Shown here: in pieces, positions 44,633 through 53,323 of the stretch
Layout of the letters: the number at the start of each line of letters is the position of its first letter
Position numbering within the stretch: the first letter of the stretch is position 1
NCBI GenBank assembly: GCA_965218985.1
Contig: CBDCMP010000007.1
Coordinates: 1,364,001-1,428,000 of the forward strand
Length of the DNA: 64,000 bases
Direction of reading: 5' to 3'
Source: Pseudopedobacter sp965218985
Lineage (GTDB): Bacteria; Bacteroidota; Bacteroidia; Sphingobacteriales; Sphingobacteriaceae
The notes under the pieces: model-generated
The model's database searches: none
What the model was told of the DNA's origin: nothing
The model's input: only the letters and a program-made list of their open reading frames with translations
Program-made: the position numbers and the translations under genes

Positions 44633-45815
44633 AATTTAAGCTGCTTTTTATGATGATTCTAAATGTTGTTCCTTTTCCCAGTTCAGATTCTTTCACAAAA
44701 ATCTGACCGCGGTGATAATTCTCTATTATTCTTTTGGTCAATGATAAACCCAAACCCCAGCCCCTCCTCCGGGTGGTAAATCCGGGCTGGAAAATGGCAT
44801 CGAATTTAGAGCGTGGAATTCCTTTACCCGTATCAGAGATATCCACAAATATCTGTTCTTTAACCAGATTTTCAATGATATTCACCGAAATTCTTCCTTT
44901 GCCTTCAATAGCATTGACAGCGTTCTTTAATATATTCTCTATAACCCAGTCAAACAAGGGGATATTTAGCAATGCCTCCTGGTTTTCATCTCCTGTGACT
45001 TGAAAATCAATTTTATCACTTACTCTCACTCTAAAATAATCCACATATTCTTTAACGGTGTCATAAACAGAATGGCTGGTTAAAACAGGTTTTGAGCCAA
45101 TTTTAGAGAACCTGTCAGCAACGATCTCCAGTCTTTTCACATCATTCTCCATCTGGATGATCAAGGGATCTTTTTCTGCCTGAAATTTATCTTTCAACAA
45201 TTCCATCCAGGCCATTAGGGAGGAGATAGGAGTTCCCAGCTGATGTGCGGTCTCCTTGGCTAATCCTACCCAAACCTGATTTTGTTCGGATCTTCTGGAG
45301 GAACTAAAGGTGGTGTAAGCAATTAAAAGAAACACCGCTATAATGGTAAGTTGAATATAAGGGAACACCCGGAGCTGTGTGAGCAGATCACTATCCTTGT
45401 AATAAACGTAATTCACTCTCCCGTTCAATTCTAAAGGAATGGCTGCATGCTGGGCTTTCATTTTCTTCAATTCTCGCAGGAAATATTTAGGATCATACTT
45501 CTTATCTGAGTCAATTTTAAAATAGGAACGGGACGTATCCAGGCCTGCAGAGGTGATGATGGAATCCTTTTCATCCGTGACAATGGCCGGAACCACTAAG
45601 CTATCTCTCACCGTGAAGAGATAGTTCATCATTTCATTGTTGTCTGTTTCAAACATTCCCTTGAGGCTTTGACTCCAAAGTTCAGCTCTCGTGCGTTCAG
45701 ATTTTGAAATACCCTGAACCAGAAAATCAGTGTACCATAAAGACGAAGCCGCTATGATGATCGCAAAGAAGAGTAAAAGGTATTTCCAGCGTCGTTTCTG
45801 TTCGTATGGATTCAT
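44613..45815 (-). CDS. membrane sensor histidine kinase
   Basis: A 400-aa histidine kinase with two transmembrane helices (about 12-32 and 150-170) and a periplasmic sensor between them. The H box is KETAHQLGTPISSLMAWMEL (about 185-205), the N box ENILKNAVNAIEGKG, the G boxes DTGKGIPRSKF and GWGLGLSLTKRIIE. No response-regulator gene lies beside it, so its partner is elsewhere. It heads an operon with the DinB and thioesterase genes. Confidence 0.93.
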   Translation of the reverse strand: MNPYEQKRRWKYLLLFFAIIIAASSLWYTDFLVQGISKSERTRAELWSQSLKGMFETDNNEMMNYLFTVRDSLVVPAIVTDEKDSIITSAGLDTSRSYFKIDSDKKYDPKYFLRELKKMKAQHAAIPLELNGRVNYVYYKDSDLLTQLRVFPYIQLTIIAVFLLIAYTTFSSSRRSEQNQVWVGLAKETAHQLGTPISSLMAWMELLKDKFQAEKDPLIIQMENDVKRLEIVADRFSKIGSKPVLTSHSVYDTVKEYVDYFRVRVSDKIDFQVTGDENQEALLNIPLFDWVIENILKNAVNAIEGKGRISVNIIENLVKEQIFVDISDTGKGIPRSKFDAIFQPGFTTRRRGWGLGLSLTKRIIENYHRGQIFVKESELGKGTTFRIIIKSSLNYVPTIN

Positions 45816-45918
45816 TTATTTAATAAGGCTTAAGACAAAAGGCTCTAGCTAAAAGCCAATATAATATTAAAAATTAAAATGTTGATTTTGTATCTTTCAG
45901 TAAAAAACTGATCATAAA

Positions 45919-45948
45919 AAAAACAGCGGTTTTAAAATCGCTGTTTTT
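45919..45948 (-). terminator. intrinsic terminator after the SPFH gene
   Basis: A perfect 10-bp stem AAAAACAGCG/CGCTGTTTTT (45919-45928 and 45939-45948) is followed on the minus strand by more T residues. It ends the SPFH transcript before the kinase gene. Confidence 0.8.
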
Positions 45949-46030
45949 GAATTTCAAACGTATAAATTTCTGATTTAGCTTAAGCAAATGGTATCCGTCC
46001 AAACCTCAAATTAGGTCCTAAACCTTGGTA

Positions 46031-46939
46031 TCAGTTTCCTCCAATGATCACCGGATTTTTCCCATTCCCCATAATGATCACTTTGGCATTTGCAGAAGTG
46101 GCTATAGCTTGCTGAGCCTTTATGCTTTCATACTGCAACTGCTTATCAGATAATCCGGTGGAGAGAATCTTTTGATAATCTGCAATACCCTGAGCCTCCA
46201 CTCTTTTTCGTTCTGCCTCCTGAGTCTCTTTTTGAAGTACAAAAGTCATTTTTTGTGCATCCTGTTCGGCATTTATTTTAGATTCTATGCTGGCTTTCAC
46301 CGAAGCAGGCAAAGAGATGTTTCTAATCAACAGCTGCTGCAGTTGAAGCCCTCTTGAGGCAAAACTTTTCTCTATGGTGCTGTATATTTTATTTTGGAAT
46401 TCATCTCTTTTTGAAGAATACAATGCCACAGCATCATAGGAAACCGCATTATCTCTGATAGCTGTTCTGGAAACAGGCCTTACGATCTTATCCAGATAAT
46501 CTGTTCCTATCTCTTTTAATATATTCGGTGCCTCGTTACTTTTCACATTGAAAAGCACAGAAAGGTCTATCACCACCTCCAGGCCATCGGCTGTTAAAAT
46601 TCTGATGGCATCATCCCCTTTTATGGAGCCTTCCTCATGATCAGCAGACATGGTGTAAGTTTGTGTTCTTACATCAAAAGGAGTTACCTCCACCAGTGGG
46701 TTCACAAAATTCAATCCGCTATAAAGCACATTTTCATCCACTTTACCGAAAAGTGATTTCACCCCCACTTGTCCAGGCTCAATGGTTTTGAAACAGGAAG
46801 TGAGTATCCCAATTACAAGAAGGACTGGCCCTGCTATGGTTAAAAAAATCTTACCTAAACGTTCTGTTTGTGGATTGGGTTGGCTTTTCATAATTAATCC
46901 CACTATCAAAGCGAAGATCCCCAGTATAATCAGTATCAT
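46031..46939 (-). CDS. SPFH/prohibitin-family membrane protein
   Basis: A 302-aa SPFH (band 7) protein. One or two N-terminal membrane helices (about 1-18 and 28-48) are followed by GQVGVKSLFGKVDENVLYSG, the beta-rich SPFH core, and a helical coiled-coil stretch with QKMTFVLQKETQEAERKRVE. Such proteins form membrane microdomain scaffolds. It lies in a minus-strand group with a small membrane protein and a rhodanese. Confidence 0.92.
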   Translation of the reverse strand: MILIILGIFALIVGLIMKSQPNPQTERLGKIFLTIAGPVLLVIGILTSCFKTIEPGQVGVKSLFGKVDENVLYSGLNFVNPLVEVTPFDVRTQTYTMSADHEEGSIKGDDAIRILTADGLEVVIDLSVLFNVKSNEAPNILKEIGTDYLDKIVRPVSRTAIRDNAVSYDAVALYSSKRDEFQNKIYSTIEKSFASRGLQLQQLLIRNISLPASVKASIESKINAEQDAQKMTFVLQKETQEAERKRVEAQGIADYQKILSTGLSDKQLQYESIKAQQAIATSANAKVIIMGNGKNPVIIGGN

Positions 46940-46941
46940 AA

Positions 46942-47172
46942 CTATTTTTTCTTGTTAGGTTTTTTTTTGCGAAGAGTCTCTTCGGCTTTCAATTTCATCT
47001 CTTCACGCACAATTTTAGTGTGCTTAATTTTATAGAAAAGTGTTAACCCAAATGCGGCTGCACATAAAATAGGAATGAAGTAATTGCCCAGGTTATAGCC
47101 ATAAATCCCCACGATGATGGAGGAGATGAGCAGGATGTTGAGTATTACGCTGTAAATAACGTGTTTACCCAT
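46942..47172 (-). CDS. small two-helix membrane protein
   Basis: I place the start at 47172 (MGKHVIYSVI), 1 bp beyond the rhodanese stop, rather than at an upstream in-frame ATG that would overlap that gene. The 76-aa product has two transmembrane helices (about 5-25 and 30-45) and a basic tail ending KKKPNKKK. No family recognised. Its position between the rhodanese and SPFH genes suggests cotranscription. Confidence 0.7.
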   Translation of the reverse strand: MGKHVIYSVILNILLISSIIVGIYGYNLGNYFIPILCAAAFGLTLFYKIKHTKIVREEMKLKAEETLRKKKPNKKK

Positions 47173-47173
47173 G

Positions 47174-47491
47174 CTAGTAAACTTGGATTTCGGGATCAAT
47201 CTCTGCCGCCCAGGCTAAAATCCCTCCTTTAAGGTTGTAAAGATTAGTATAGCCTAAATTTTGCTCCAACTGCATCACTGCAGATGCACTGCGGGCTCCG
47301 GATCTGCATTGCATCACTACTGGTTTATCCTTGGCTATCTTGTCTGCTTCCACCAAAACACCAGCTAAAGGGATATTCTCTCCCCTTAAATTTGACATTT
47401 CATATTCAAATGGTTCACGAACATCTATCAATTGAAAATCTTTTCCTTCTTCTTGCCATTGTTGGAGTTCTGAAACGGTGATCTCTTTCAT
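47174..47491 (-). CDS. rhodanese-like sulfurtransferase
   Basis: A single-domain rhodanese of 105 aa. The active-site loop is QCRSGARSASAVMQL (CRSGxR with the catalytic Cys). LIDVREPFEYEMSN is the family start. Such proteins carry persulfide sulfur. It heads the group with the small membrane protein and SPFH genes; a long inverted repeat lies upstream. Confidence 0.93.
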   Translation of the reverse strand: MKEITVSELQQWQEEGKDFQLIDVREPFEYEMSNLRGENIPLAGVLVEADKIAKDKPVVMQCRSGARSASAVMQLEQNLGYTNLYNLKGGILAWAAEIDPEIQVY

Positions 47492-47554
47492 CTGTTTATT
47501 TTTATTGTTTTCTATTTGTCAGATGCCTGCCTCGTCGGCAGACTGGGAACCTTT

Positions 47555-47599
47555 GATTAAAATAATCATTGCCCTGTGTGCTTAACGATTATTTTAATC
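47555..47599. repeat. perfect 13-bp inverted repeat
   Basis: GATTAAAATAATC (47555-47567) and GATTATTTTAATC (47587-47599) are exact reverse complements separated by 19 bp. Another hairpin, CTGCC/GGCAG, lies at about 47527-47541. They fill the divergent gap (47492-47821) between the rhodanese and DUF4407 genes, which has no gene. Confidence 0.75.
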
Positions 47600-47821
47600 C
47601 TATCGGTTTCATAGTTTTTTATCTTTATGATTCAAATTTAAGAAAAATAATCCCGTGAATGATATTTGCAGCGATTATGCTCCTATAATGATTGATTTTT
47701 ATGGGCTGACCTTTCTTATGACCAGCGGCTATTCACAATCAATTGCTTTAGCCCAATAATTGCTTTGGTATGAATTAGAAAGAAATTCCGTTCTTTGTTA
47801 AAATGATAATTTTAAAATTAG

Positions 47822-48931
47822 ATGAAAAAAGTCACTGACTTCTTTTGGTTTTGTTCGGGTGCAAACGTGGAGATTTTAAAAAGGTATCCTACAGAGCATA
47901 ATAAATATTTTGGGATTGGAGCCACCATTTTCTTTACAGCGTTATTCGCCAGCTTATCTGGAGGTTATGCCATGTATTTTGTTTTTTCAGGAAGCACTGC
48001 TGCCGTTTTCTTTGCTGTTTTCTTCGGGCTGATCTGGGGTTTAGCCATATTCAATATGGATAGGTACATTGTAGCCAGCATCAAGAAAACAGGGGGTACC
48101 AATCATCAGATTTTACAGGCGATGCCCAGAATTTTACTGGCGATCATGATTGGCGTAGTGATTTCCAGACCTCTGGAACTCAAGATTTTTGATAAAGAGA
48201 TCCGTCAGAAATTGAAAACCAGTTATCTCAATGGCCAGCGTTCTAAAATAGATACACTCAATAAAGCTTTTGCCAATAAATATAATTTGGAACTGGCTAA
48301 ACTTCAGGATTTAAAAACCGAGAAGGATTCCTTGGAGAAGGATATCAACCGTTCCAGATATATTTTAAACCAGGAGGTCTTTGGAGACAAAACAAATCAA
48401 ACCAGTGGGATTACCGGCTATGGGACTTATGCTAAGCAAAAGGAGACCGTTGTGAACCAAAAAGTGGATCGATTGGGCCAGGTGCGAAAAGAATTGGATC
48501 AGATGGATAACATCATCGACACCCGTAAAGAGATCGAAGGTTTGAACAGCACCAAACTATTTAATGAAACGCAGTTGGATAGCCTTTCCGGTGTGGCAGG
48601 TTTTGCCGACAGGAATTATGCTTTAGGCCAACTTTCCTTCAACCCTGATGGAACCCGCGATGTGGATACCTATTTGGCAATATCTTTCATCTCCTTTCTT
48701 TTCATATTATTGGAGTGCTTACCTGTTTTTGTGAAATTGATGAGTGATAAAGGACCTTATGATGTTGCCTTGGCAGATGTGGAGGCGGTGGCTGTTCATC
48801 ATAGTGGTAAGGAAAGAGATCATCAGGTGGCTGTCAATGATAATGTTTTAGAGACCAGAAATGATGTGGAAACGGACAAGCATAAGGTCTTGATCAGACG
48901 TAAAGCAAGTAAAGAACTAGAAGAGAATTAG
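47822..48931 (+). CDS. DUF4407 domain membrane protein
   Basis: A 369-aa protein with the DUF4407 start FFWFCSGANVEILKRYPTEH. Three N-terminal helices (about 28-110) include GLAIFNMDRYIVASIKKTG. A long coiled-coil domain (about 135-275) and a further helix (about 285-305, SFISFLFILLECLPVFVKLM) follow. The C-terminus is charged. Function unknown; the architecture suggests a periplasmic or cytoplasmic scaffold. Confidence 0.92.
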   Translation: MKKVTDFFWFCSGANVEILKRYPTEHNKYFGIGATIFFTALFASLSGGYAMYFVFSGSTAAVFFAVFFGLIWGLAIFNMDRYIVASIKKTGGTNHQILQAMPRILLAIMIGVVISRPLELKIFDKEIRQKLKTSYLNGQRSKIDTLNKAFANKYNLELAKLQDLKTEKDSLEKDINRSRYILNQEVFGDKTNQTSGITGYGTYAKQKETVVNQKVDRLGQVRKELDQMDNIIDTRKEIEGLNSTKLFNETQLDSLSGVAGFADRNYALGQLSFNPDGTRDVDTYLAISFISFLFILLECLPVFVKLMSDKGPYDVALADVEAVAVHHSGKERDHQVAVNDNVLETRNDVETDKHKVLIRRKASKELEEN

Positions 48932-49029
48932 GCTGATGGCACCCTATCCATTTTGTTTTTATGTTGAACTCCACGTTGTATTTTAGACCTAGCCCGGTTA
49001 GTTAAATGAATGCAGTATTACGGTAACGG

Positions 49030-49086
49030 ATTGGTTATAAAACAGTTAAGCTCCAAACGGGGAGAGTGGAGCTTAAACTAACCAAT
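49030..49086 (-). terminator. two-step hairpin downstream of the tRNA-like gene
   Basis: Inner 10-bp stem TTAAGCTCCA (49046-49055)/TGGAGCTTAA (49067-49076) and outer 8-bp stem ATTGGTTA (49030-49037)/TAACCAAT (49079-49086). On the minus strand the inner hairpin is followed by CTGTTTTAT. It may end the tRNA-like transcript or act on the DUF4407 mRNA. Confidence 0.5.
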
Positions 49087-49111
49087 TATAAACCTAAATT
49101 AAACGAAAGGG

Positions 49112-49223
49112 CTGTAGGGGTAGGAGTCGAACCTACACGAAGCAGTTATTTCACCTTGCGGCTATTTCCCAAATCTTCGCCACCGAGACAAGGAGGTGTG
49201 TCTGCCAATTTCACCACCCTACA
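49112..49223 (-). tRNA. unusual tRNA-like gene, leucine-type body, apparent GUC anticodon
   Basis: On the minus strand: acceptor TGTAGGG pairs with CCCTACA; linker TG; D arm GTG-AAATTGGCAGA-CAC, the three-pair class II (Leu) type; T arm GTAGG-TTCGACT-CCTAC. The anticodon stem CCTCC/GGTGG has one T-T mismatch. The loop is TTGTCTC, giving GUC with an abnormal pyrimidine at position 37. The variable region is about 43 nt: a CGAAG/CTTCG stem enclosing 32 nt with a possible GCC-GCAA-GGT tetraloop. CCA is not encoded. The base before the acceptor and the discriminator could add an eighth pair (C-G). A good promoter lies upstream. Decoding ability is uncertain. Confidence 0.6.
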
Positions 49224-49282
49224 GTGTATTTGTTTTTTCAATTTTGCTCATCAGGCTCGCCCTTTTGAGTAATTGTATAGTA

Positions 49283-49313
49283 CAAATGTAAAGCATATGT
49301 GGATACGTTGCAA
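49283..49313 (-). promoter_or_regulatory. Bacteroidota promoter for the tRNA-like gene
   Basis: On the minus strand TTG (49313-49311), exactly 20 bp, then TACATTTG (49290-49283): a perfect match to TTG-N19-21-TAnnTTTG. It points at the tRNA-like gene, whose mature 5' end is 60 bp downstream. Confidence 0.7.
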
Positions 49314-49387
49314 ATATTTCAACAAAATATTTTAATTTTTATAAATTTTTTATTTATACTTGTTTTATATTAACGTTCAGTAAAAAC

Positions 49388-49864
49388 ATGATTGATAAAA
49401 CCCGACCTAATTTGGAAATTGATAATTTGGATATCGAAATCCTCTCTATTTTAATGAATGATGCCACCACTGCATACACAGAAATTGCAAAAGAACTGAT
49501 CGTATCTGGTGGAACGATCCATGTAAGGATGAAGAAGATGCAGGATTTAGGTATCATTAAAGGTTCTAATTTGATTGTAGATGCTCAGAAAGTGGGCTAT
49601 GACATTTGTGCTTTTTTAGGGATCTATCTCGAGAAAGGATCTATTTACCATGAAGCAGTGGAGAAGCTGAAGCAGGTAAAAGAGATTGTAGAATTGCATT
49701 ACACCACAGGAGGCTGGTCTATGTTCGCTAAAATCATTTGTCGCGACACCAATCACTTGCGCCATGTGTTGAATGACGAAGTCCAGGCTGTGCCGGGAAT
49801 TCAGCGTACCGAAACTTTCATTTCTTTAGAAGAGAGCATTAAGCGACAAATCACGCTTAAGTAG
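49388..49864 (+). CDS. Lrp/AsnC-family transcriptional regulator
   Basis: A 158-aa regulator with an N-terminal helix-turn-helix (about 10-60: LDIEILSILMNDATTAYTEI then AKELIVSGGTIHVRMKKMQ) and a C-terminal RAM domain that binds amino acids (about 75-145). Length is normal. It stands alone. A near-match TATACTTG lies about 30 bp before the start. Effector unknown. Confidence 0.93.
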   Translation: MIDKTRPNLEIDNLDIEILSILMNDATTAYTEIAKELIVSGGTIHVRMKKMQDLGIIKGSNLIVDAQKVGYDICAFLGIYLEKGSIYHEAVEKLKQVKEIVELHYTTGGWSMFAKIICRDTNHLRHVLNDEVQAVPGIQRTETFISLEESIKRQITLK

Positions 49865-49978
49865 CAGCAGGAATTCCTAACTATGGATTTCCTTAGATTC
49901 GTATGCGTTTTGCCAATTAAAATTAATAAGCTGGCAAGGCTTTTGATTTATTAAAATCATCAATTAAATCACATCGTT

Positions 49979-50215
49979 ATGGAAGCTAAAAACAAAAAAT
50001 GGGAATCGGGACCAATGCAGGATACCGATGACAAACGTACAGCGGAGCAATTAGAAAGGGCTAAGGAAGAATCAGAACGTAGAAAAGATAATCTGGAGGA
50101 TAAAGGTGAAGGCGGTTATCAGGAGAAGAATGGTGATGAGCACAACGCCTACGAAGACCTTGATAATGAACCTAAATTAGATAAAAGGCCCACTCACCCT
50201 TCTACTGGGGGATAA
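49979..50215 (+). CDS. hydrophilic hypothetical protein
   Basis: A 78-aa, highly charged protein (KRTAEQLERAKEESERRKDN, then LEDKGEGGYQEKNGDEHNAY) with no hydrophobic segment. It probably is disordered or forms a short coiled coil. Similar stress-type small hydrophilic proteins occur in Bacteroidota, but I recognise no defined family. It ends 43 bp before the convergent AI-2E family gene. Confidence 0.6.
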   Translation: MEAKNKKWESGPMQDTDDKRTAEQLERAKEESERRKDNLEDKGEGGYQEKNGDEHNAYEDLDNEPKLDKRPTHPSTGG

Positions 50216-50258
50216 GAGCTGAAAACAAAAGGATGGTGTACCACGAGCTTATTTGACC

Positions 50259-51395
50259 TCATTTAGTTTTCTTTTTACGCATGAATATGGGAGACAGTTC
50301 TTTTGAACCTCTCTCCTCATCTCCTAAAATAATTCCCCAGGGGTTCAAACTTTCTACACTGTCGAATACGATTTTTAGAACGGCAATTACCGGAATGGAT
50401 AAAAACATTCCCGGTATTCCCCAGATCATTTCACCAATGATGACACCTAAAACCGTGATTAAAGCATTAATTCTCACTTTAGAACCTACAATAACCGGTA
50501 GTAAAATATTACTGTCTACCAAATGTATCACCACCAGCGTGATGATCACGAAGATCAATTTGCTTAAAACAGTGGCAGTAGCAAAAGTGACGAGTGAGCT
50601 TAAAACCAGTGCAGTGAATATTCCTAAATAAGGAATGATGTTCAATATTCCGGTTAACAGTCCTAGCAAAATAGCGTATTTGATTCCTAAAACCCAAAAA
50701 ACCAGACAAACCACGGTAACAATAATTGTCATCTCTATCAATAAACCTACAATATATTTTCTGATCATGTATTGGACCTGTTCAATGATATCATGTACAA
50801 TTTTAGCGTTCTCATCTTTAAAAACTGAGACCAAAAATTTCATGATTAATTTTCTATAAAGCAGGAAGAAGAAAGTGTAAATAAAAGTGAACACTAAAAA
50901 AAGCAACATTGATGAAATAGAAAGCAAGGTAACACTAATCACCGTAGTGCCCGATGCCATTATTTTGGTGGTTGCGGTGTGTACATAATTAAGCTGCTTG
51001 CGCTCATTGATATGAAAATTATGTGAAATCCAGTTTTGGATGGTATCTATGGAAGTGCTTAACTGATCCTGAAACTGTGGCCAATCATTCGCTAGCTTAG
51101 TGAGCTGAGTGCCCAAAATATATAAAATCAACCCTATAAAAGCGAGAAAACATATCACGGCGAGGAGTGCTGCAAAACTTCTGGGAAGCCTCATTCTTTT
51201 TTCCAGAAAAGTGGCAAAGGGGAGTAAGAGGATGGAGAAAAGACAAGAAAATATCAATGGAGATAAAATTTCTTTGCCCAAGATCGCGATATAAACCAAA
51301 GCAATGAGAGAAAAGAGTATACAGGCCAGTTTTAAATAAAATGGCTGATTTTTCAATCCAGGACTATCCATTAGTTTAGGTTTCATCATTTTCAT
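50259..51395 (-). CDS. AI-2E family transporter (PerM-like)
   Basis: A 378-aa polytopic membrane protein, paralogue of the one at 15377-16438 but with the AT-rich composition of this genome. Helices lie at about 22-90 and 155-345. Conserved sequence includes LLTGILNIIPYLGIFTALVL and VDSNILLPVIVGSKVRINAL, then VIIGEMIWGIPGMFLSIPVI. Substrate unknown. An alternative start a few codons in (MKPKLMDSPG) is possible. Confidence 0.9.
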   Translation of the reverse strand: MKMMKPKLMDSPGLKNQPFYLKLACILFSLIALVYIAILGKEILSPLIFSCLFSILLLPFATFLEKRMRLPRSFAALLAVICFLAFIGLILYILGTQLTKLANDWPQFQDQLSTSIDTIQNWISHNFHINERKQLNYVHTATTKIMASGTTVISVTLLSISSMLLFLVFTFIYTFFFLLYRKLIMKFLVSVFKDENAKIVHDIIEQVQYMIRKYIVGLLIEMTIIVTVVCLVFWVLGIKYAILLGLLTGILNIIPYLGIFTALVLSSLVTFATATVLSKLIFVIITLVVIHLVDSNILLPVIVGSKVRINALITVLGVIIGEMIWGIPGMFLSIPVIAVLKIVFDSVESLNPWGIILGDEERGSKELSPIFMRKKKTK

Positions 51396-51651
51396 GCATC
51401 CTGTCTAAAAGAATGCCAGAATAAACCTAAAAAATAATTCCAAAAGAAAAAAAGAGGTTTGAAGCTTTTTTTGCGGAGAGGTGTTTTAAAAGATAGCTGA
51501 TGCGGGAATGATCGTTTAATTCTGTTTTAGATCAATCGTAATAACTGTGAGAGAAGCCAATTCTAAAATCTAATCATTTCGATTTAAAAAAATAAAATTC
51601 TTTAAGACATTAAACTTTTAGCATTTGCCCCAAGTTTAATGTTTTTGTATG

Positions 51652-52941
51652 CTATCCGTTTCGAGGTTTTTGCTTAAAAAACTTTTTCTTAGGTTTTCCC
51701 GAGCCAGGTTTATCTTCATGTTTGTTTGAAGCGTATGCCCCGTTCTGACCTTGTCTTGGATTCCGCTGTCTGAAATCATTTGGCTTTTTCTCCGATACAA
51801 ACCCAGTAAAAGGAAACGGATGGTCCTCAATAACCGTGATGTTCTTGTCAATCAGTTTATTGATATCCCTCATGAATTCTTTCTCCTCCGCGTCACAAAA
51901 AGAAAGTGCTGTGCCATTTGCTCCCGCTCTGCCGGTACGTCCAATTCGATGAACATACGTCTCTGCCACATTGGGGATCTCAAAGTTGATCACAAAAGCC
52001 AGTTCATCAATATCAATTCCGCGGGCCGCAATATCTGTGGCAACCAAAACCCTGATGCTTTTATTCTTGAAATTCTCCAATGCACCTTGTCTGGCATTCT
52101 GAGATTTATTGCCATGGATGGCTGCAGCCTTGATCCCTTCTTTCGCCAGAATACGTACCACTTTATCTGCGCCATGTTTGGTGCGGGTGAAAACCAAAGC
52201 AGTCTCAATCATTTTATCATCAAGAATATGTAGTAATAAATCGTTCTTCTTAGGTTTATCAACATAATATAAAAACTGGTTAATGGTTTCTGCGGTTGAA
52301 GAAACCGGAGTCACTTCAACACGGACGGGGTTGTTCAAAATGGTGTTCGCCAGTTTAGTGATGGCCGGAGGCATGGTGGCCGAGAAAAATAAAGACTGGC
52401 GGTTTTTCGGCAAAACCGCGATAATTTTATTCACATCGTGGATAAAGCCCATATCCAGCATTCTGTCTGCCTCATCCAGCACAAAAAAATTGACATCTCT
52501 TAAACTGATGAACCGCTGATTCATCAAATCCAGCAACCTGCCGGGTGTGGCTATCAAAATATCCACCCCTTTGTGTAAAACATCAGTTTGGGCTTTTTGC
52601 CCCACACCACCAAAAATCACCGTGTGAGCTAGGTGCAAATTCTTGCCATAGTCATTAAAGCTCTCTCCAATTTGTATGGCCAGTTCACGCGTTGGCGTCA
52701 CTATCAATGCTTTAATCTTTCTCGAACCTTTTTGTTGTGGGCCTTGTTGATGCAACAATTGAAGTATGGGGATGGCGAATGCCGCTGTTTTTCCTGTACC
52801 GGTTTGCGCACAACCCAACAAATCTTTTTGTTGCAATAATAATGGAATAGCTTGTGCCTGTATGGGCGTCGGCTTAGTGTAACCCTGTGTTTTTAAAGCC
52901 TTTTGTATGGGTTCTATTAAATTTAATTCAGAAAATGTCAT
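51652..52941 (-). CDS. DEAD-box RNA helicase
   Basis: ATP-dependent RNA helicase of the RhlE/CsdA type. I use the ATG at 52941 (MTFSELNLIEPIQKAL), eight codons inside a longer frame. Motifs: Q motif GYTKPTPIQAQAIPLL, I AQTGTGKTAAF, Ia PTRELA, II VLDEADRMLDMGF, III SATMP, V DIAARGIDID, VI HRIGRTGRAG. A basic low-complexity tail (RQRNPRQGQNGAYASNKHE) is typical of RNA-binding ends. About 429 aa. Confidence 0.95.
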   Translation of the reverse strand: MTFSELNLIEPIQKALKTQGYTKPTPIQAQAIPLLLQQKDLLGCAQTGTGKTAAFAIPILQLLHQQGPQQKGSRKIKALIVTPTRELAIQIGESFNDYGKNLHLAHTVIFGGVGQKAQTDVLHKGVDILIATPGRLLDLMNQRFISLRDVNFFVLDEADRMLDMGFIHDVNKIIAVLPKNRQSLFFSATMPPAITKLANTILNNPVRVEVTPVSSTAETINQFLYYVDKPKKNDLLLHILDDKMIETALVFTRTKHGADKVVRILAKEGIKAAAIHGNKSQNARQGALENFKNKSIRVLVATDIAARGIDIDELAFVINFEIPNVAETYVHRIGRTGRAGANGTALSFCDAEEKEFMRDINKLIDKNITVIEDHPFPFTGFVSEKKPNDFRQRNPRQGQNGAYASNKHEDKPGSGKPKKKFFKQKPRNG

Positions 52942-53068
52942 ATATGTTTTGTTGAGGCAAAGCACATATCATTATTTTTGAATTGGCAAACCTCTTTGTT
53001 TTTGGCGAAGGTACGGCTAATTATCGGATAAGAAAGATTTAACCTCTGAATGCCTGTTTTAAATTAAT

Positions 53069-53177
53069 CTAGTGAAATGTTAATCATAAAATGACGAAAA
53101 ATCATCTTTTTAAATTACTTATTATCAATGATATAAGTATTTTTACTTTTGACTTTCTACTTTTAACCTAACACGAG
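53069..53177 (-). repeat. 109-bp dispersed repeat, copy B
   Basis: Inverted copy of the element at 11822-11930, sharing the core AAAAGTAGAAAGTCAAAAG, the central near palindrome and the TTTTTCGTC block, with about 9 differences. It lies in the 382-bp divergent gap between the helicase and ABC permease genes. The rest of that gap shows no gene. A TATTTTTG box at 53301-53308 may be the -7 of the permease gene. Confidence 0.85.
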
Positions 53178-53323
53178 GTGCTGATTGATATATCAGTTAG
53201 GGCCCTCATTAACAGCAAATCATATGATGATAATTAAAGAAACCAAATCTGTAACAATCCCTGATATGGCAGGGTCTAAGCTTCAAGGATTTTGTATATT
53301 TATTTTTGCCACAACCCCACTAA

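Noticed and set aside
49066..49272. 68-aa frame across the tRNA-like gene
   Set aside because: The DNA is better explained by the tRNA structure on the other strand.
51751..52233. 160-aa antisense frame in the helicase gene
   Set aside because: No family features; the helicase motifs occupy the same DNA.
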